Origin: JAVBMP01 sp031552315 | Lineage (GTDB): Bacteria > Desulfobacterota > Desulfovibrionia > Desulfovibrionales > Desulfovibrionaceae | Direction: 5' to 3' | Assembly: GCA_031552315.1 (NCBI GenBank) | Contig: JAVBMP010000001.1 | Span: 1-8,857 of the forward strand | DNA: 8,857 nt | Shown here: one piece after another, positions 6,175 through 8,857 of the stretch | Numbering within the stretch: position 1 is the stretch's first letter | How the letters are laid out: each line of letters opens with the position of its first letter | The notes under the pieces: generated by a model | Told to the model about the DNA's origin: nothing | Databases searched by the model: none | Seen by the model: the letters and a program-made list of their open reading frames with translations, nothing else | Made by a program: the position numbers and the translations under genes

Positions 6175-6244
6175 GAGGGGTCGCGGGGAAATCATTTCCC
6201 CGCGCGGGGTTCCAGGGGCAGCGCCCCTGGCCGCCGGAGGCATT
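6175..6244 (+). repeat. Family H double-hairpin repeat, copy 3
   Basis: Hairpin 1 has arms CGCGGGGAAA (6182-6191) and TTTCCCCGCG (6195-6204). Hairpin 2 has arms CCAGGGGC and GCCCCTGG around an AGC loop. The tail GGCCGCCGGAGGCATT follows. It is intact and lies in the transcribed gap between rpsO and pnp, in the same sense as the genes. Confidence 0.8.
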
Positions 6245-6259
6245 AACCAACCAACCAAC
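6245..6259 (+). repeat. AACC tetranucleotide tandem repeat
   Basis: The unit AACC is repeated 3.75 times directly after family H copy 3, in the pnp leader. It is too short to be called a phase-variable tract with confidence. Confidence 0.5.
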
Positions 6260-6273
6260 ATTTTAACCGTAGT

Positions 6274-6332
6274 GAAGGGGCATCCGGGCAGGGCGGCAAG
6301 CCAGCCTTGTTTTCCTGCCCGGAATCCCCTTC
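6274..6332 (+). promoter_or_regulatory. Long two-part hairpin in the pnp leader
   Basis: GAAGGGG (6274-6280) pairs with CCCCTTC (6326-6332). Inside it, after a CAT/AAT symmetric internal loop, CCGGGCAGG (6284-6292) pairs with CCTGCCCGG (6314-6322). That gives 16 base pairs closing a loop of about 21 bases. It ends roughly 12 bases before the pnp Shine-Dalgarno. In E. coli the pnp leader forms a long stem that is cut by RNase III, after which PNPase represses its own message. Position and size make a similar role plausible here, as inference only. Confidence 0.55.
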
Positions 6333-6354
6333 AAAAGCATGAAGAGGAATTTTT

Positions 6355-8625
6355 ATGAGTATTTTTAATCCTACCCGGGTAAGCGCGATTGCCGGGGGCA
6401 AAGAGTTTATTTTTGAAACAGGCCGTCTGGCCAATCAGGCTGACGGCGCGGTGTGGATGCAGTGCGGCGGCACCGTGGTGCTGGTTACCGTGTGCTCTCA
6501 GGCGCTGGCGGTGGAAAAGGACTTTTTCCCCCTTACTGTTGAATACAGTGAAAAGATGTACGCTGCCGGGCGCATTCCGGGCAACTTTTTCCGCCGGGAA
6601 ATCGGCCGCCCTTCAGACAATGAAACGCTTATTTCCCGCCTGATAGACCGCCCCATACGCCCCATGTTCCCCAAGGCCTTCAAAGATGAAGTGCAGGTGC
6701 TGGCCACCGTTATTTCTTCCGACCAGTCCAACCCTTCGGACGCCCTTTCCATAACCGCCGCTTCCGCCGCGATTACCATTTCCAGCATCCCTTTTGACGG
6801 CCCGGTGGCCGGGGCCCGCGTGGGCCGCGTGGATGGCGAGTTTGTGCTTAACCCCACCTTTGATGAAATAAAGCGCAGCGACCTGAACTTTGTTATTGCC
6901 GCTTCCAAAGACGCGGTGGTTATGGTGGAAGGCGCGGCCTCTGTGGTTTCTGAAGAAGTGGTCAGCCAGGCCCTTGTTTGGGGCCATAAGGAAATTCAGC
7001 CCCTGCTGGACGCCCAGCTCAAACTGCGTGAACTGGCCGGTAAAGCCAAACAGGCCCTGCCGGAACTGCCCGACCGCAGCGCCCTGAAGGCCTTTGTGCG
7101 TGACCTGGCCGCCGCCGACCTGGACGCCGCCACCCGCGTGCCGGAAAAAATGGCCCGCAAAGTGGCCCGCAAGGCTGTGAAGGAAAAAGTCAAGGCCGCC
7201 CTTGTGGCGGAAGGCAGCCCCTATGCCGAAGACGCCGCCGCCCTGGCCGCTGTTGGCGAAGTGCTGGACGAAATTGAAAAGAATATTGTGCGCCGCCGCA
7301 TTAAAGATGAAGGCCTGCGCATTGACGGGCGCGACACCAAAACCGTGCGCCCCATCAAGATTGAAATGTCCCCCCTGCCGCGCGCGCACGGTTCCACCAT
7401 TTTTTCGCGTGGTGAAACCAAGTCTCTGGTGGTAACCACCCTGGGCAGCAGCACTGATGAACAGCGCAGCGATTCCCTTACCGGCGACACCTTCAACCGC
7501 TTTATGCTGCACTACAACTTCCCGCCCTACAGCGTGGGTGAAGTGAAGCCCTCGCGCGTTTCCCGCCGCGAAATAGGGCACGGCGCCCTGGCGGAAAAGG
7601 CCCTGCGCCAGGTGCTGCCTGCCGATGAATTTCCTTTCACCATTCGCGTGGTGGCGGAAACCATGGAATCCAACGGTTCCTCCAGCATGGCGGCGGTTTG
7701 CGGCGGTTGCCTTTCCCTTATGGACGCGGGCGTGCCCATTGCCGCGCCCGTGGCCGGGGTTGCCATGGGCCTGATTCGTGAAGACGATGAATACCTTATC
7801 CTTACCGACATCTTGGGTGATGAAGACGCGCTTGGCGATATGGATTTCAAAATCGCCGGCACCGCTGAAGGCGTTACCGCCGTGCAAATGGATATAAAAA
7901 TATCCGGCATACCCACCGACGTTATGGGCCGCGCCCTTAGCCAGGCCAAAGAAGCCCGCCTGCACATATTGGGTGAAATGCTCAAGGCCCAGCCCGCCAC
8001 CCGCGTGGGGCTTTCCCCCTACGCCCCGCAGCATTGCGAGGTGGAAGTAAACCCGGAAATCATCCGCCTGATCATTGGCCCCGGCGGCAAGAACATCAAA
8101 CAAATTACCGCTGATACCGGCGCTTCCATTGATATTGAAGATTCCGGCAAGGTTTCCATTTTTGCGCCGGATCAGGAATCTATGGCCCGCGCCCGTGAAA
8201 TGGTGCTTTATTATGACCAGCGCGCTGAACTGGGCCGCAACTACGTTGGCAAAGTGCGCAAGGTGCTGGAAGTGGGCGCGATTGTGGAAATTCTGCCCAA
8301 CCTTGAAGCTTTGGTGCACGTTTCCCAGCTGGATACCAACCGTGTGGAAAAGCCTTCCGACATAGCCCGCCTGGGTGAAGAAATGACGGTTAAGGTAATT
8401 GAAATAAACGGTGACCGCATCCGCGCTTCCCGCAAGGCTGTTCTGCTTGAAGCCCAGGGCATTGAATGGAAGGCGGAAGATACCGCCCGCCCCAGCGGCC
8501 CGCGTGACCGGGGTGACCGGGGGGATAGAGGCGACCGTGACCGCGAACGCGGCGACAGGGGCGGCGACAGACGCCGTGAGCGTGGCGACCGTGGCGAACA
8601 CCGTGAACGCAGAGACCGCGATTAA
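6355..8625 (+). CDS. pnp: Polyribonucleotide nucleotidyltransferase (PNPase)
   Basis: This phosphorolytic 3'-5' exoribonuclease takes part in mRNA turnover, usually as a trimer and often in a degradosome. It is 756 residues long, slightly above the usual 700-730. Domains in order: first RNase PH-like domain (about 10-145, with FFRREIGRPSDNETLISRLIDRPIRP at 78-103), an all-helical linker rich in Ala/Lys (about 205-310), the second catalytic RNase PH-like domain (about 315-545), a KH domain (about 563-605, GPGG loop at 575-578) and an S1 domain (about 627-695). The active site is intact: SNGSSS at 439-444 for phosphate, and Asp491, Asp497 and Lys499 in GDEDALGDMDFK. Residues 715-756 form an Arg/Asp/Gly-rich tail. 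The start is supported by AGGA (6345-6348) six bases before the ATG. The long upstream leader hairpin suggests autoregulation. Confidence 0.97.
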   Translation: MSIFNPTRVSAIAGGKEFIFETGRLANQADGAVWMQCGGTVVLVTVCSQALAVEKDFFPLTVEYSEKMYAAGRIPGNFFRREIGRPSDNETLISRLIDRPIRPMFPKAFKDEVQVLATVISSDQSNPSDALSITAASAAITISSIPFDGPVAGARVGRVDGEFVLNPTFDEIKRSDLNFVIAASKDAVVMVEGAASVVSEEVVSQALVWGHKEIQPLLDAQLKLRELAGKAKQALPELPDRSALKAFVRDLAAADLDAATRVPEKMARKVARKAVKEKVKAALVAEGSPYAEDAAALAAVGEVLDEIEKNIVRRRIKDEGLRIDGRDTKTVRPIKIEMSPLPRAHGSTIFSRGETKSLVVTTLGSSTDEQRSDSLTGDTFNRFMLHYNFPPYSVGEVKPSRVSRREIGHGALAEKALRQVLPADEFPFTIRVVAETMESNGSSSMAAVCGGCLSLMDAGVPIAAPVAGVAMGLIREDDEYLILTDILGDEDALGDMDFKIAGTAEGVTAVQMDIKISGIPTDVMGRALSQAKEARLHILGEMLKAQPATRVGLSPYAPQHCEVEVNPEIIRLIIGPGGKNIKQITADTGASIDIEDSGKVSIFAPDQESMARAREMVLYYDQRAELGRNYVGKVRKVLEVGAIVEILPNLEALVHVSQLDTNRVEKPSDIARLGEEMTVKVIEINGDRIRASRKAVLLEAQGIEWKAEDTARPSGPRDRGDRGDRGDRDRERGDRGGDRRRERGDRGEHRERRDRD

Positions 8626-8667
8626 CCGATAAGCTTCAGGTTGGGGGCAACCCCAAGCGCATTTTAA

Positions 8668-8709
8668 AACCGGGCTGACAAGCATTCAAACATGCTTGTC
8701 AGCCCGGTT
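8668..8709 (+). terminator. Perfect 18-bp hairpin downstream of pnp
   Basis: Arms AACCGGGCTGACAAGCAT (8668-8685) and ATGCTTGTCAGCCCGGTT (8692-8709) pair perfectly around TCAAAC. Only TTCC follows, not a T-run, so it may block 3' exonucleases or need help to terminate. A smaller stem, TTGGGG/CCCCAA with a GCAA tetraloop, lies at 8641-8656. Position after the last gene of the cluster supports a transcript-end role. Confidence 0.65.
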
Positions 8710-8716
8710 CCTATTG

Positions 8717-8857
8717 GAGGCCGTTGCACAATGGCCTTTTTGCCCTTTTACTGCGTCGTGCTTCGTCCCGCGCGAAGGTCATATATGCTTGAATATACTC
8801 CCTCCGCACGGAACTACGGGATAGGGGCACTCCTTGTAAAAGAACAAAAATTCTCAT
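8717..8857. mobile_element. Family M MITE-like element, copy 2 (right end cut by window)
   Basis: It begins with GAGGCCGTTGCACAATG and matches the copy at 4188 almost base for base in the same orientation, apart from two changes near the left end and 10 extra bases around 8813-8828. The window stops three bases into the expected right inverted repeat (CAT). It starts seven bases after the pnp terminator hairpin. On the minus strand an open frame of about 48 codons spans the element, entering at the ATG complementary to the last three window bases. Confidence 0.7.

Noticed and set aside
1494..6244. CRISPR array or riboswitch made from the hairpin repeats
   Set aside because: The copies are dispersed in different gaps, differ in sequence and orientation, have no regular spacers, and do not match any riboswitch I recognise.
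6613..8685. 690-codon open frame antisense to pnp
   Set aside because: It mirrors pnp almost end to end, is rich in Gly/His/Ala without domains, and is what the codon bias of a GC-rich gene produces on the opposite strand.

Overview
This looks like chromosomal DNA of a moderately GC-rich Gram-negative bacterium. My best guess is a member of the Desulfovibrionaceae (Desulfobacterota). The guess rests on protein character and on GC-rich intergenic hairpin repeats with a CCGCCGGAGGC tail, which I associate from memory with Desulfovibrio-type genomes. It was not checked by any search. All six recognisable genes are housekeeping genes: uvrC, fabI, hisD, truB, rpsO and pnp. No phage, defence or metabolic island genes are visible.

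Layout. The left half is transcribed leftward in the order hisD (2730-4109), fabI (1668-2456), uvrC (1-1466, C-terminus outside the window). The gaps between them are 200-275 bp and full of repeats. The right half is transcribed rightward in the order truB (4747-5817), rpsO (5844-6113), pnp (6355-8625). This is the widespread ribosome/RNA-processing cluster. In many bacteria it follows nusA-infB-rbfA, but here truB sits next to a divergent hisD across about 640 bp of repeat-rich DNA. The rpsO-pnp gap carries a terminator-like hairpin, a repeat and a long two-part hairpin just before the pnp ribosome binding site. This resembles in plan the structured leader through which PNPase controls itself in enterobacteria.

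The unusual content is between the genes. Three families of short structured repeats share this 8.9 kb. Family H is a double-hairpin unit of about 70 bp: three copies (1579-1647, 2503-2716 interrupted, 6175-6244) plus a half copy in the opposite orientation (1494-1533). Its stems keep perfect pairing while their bases change. Family T is a core of about 130 bp with three consecutive hairpins: two copies (2558-2686, 4524-4653), about 91% identical by eye. One sits inside a family H hairpin. Each is flanked by a direct duplication of 17-18 bp, and in both cases the duplicated sequence is itself a palindrome, different at the two sites. Family M is a MITE-like element of about 147-157 bp with 17-18 bp terminal inverted repeats (4188-4334, and 8717 to the window edge). 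Its two copies bracket truB-rpsO-pnp as direct repeats.

The candidate for something undescribed is the family T element, a short non-coding mobile element that appears to insert at, and duplicate, hairpin sequences. That reading rests on two copies in one window and needs genome-wide comparison.
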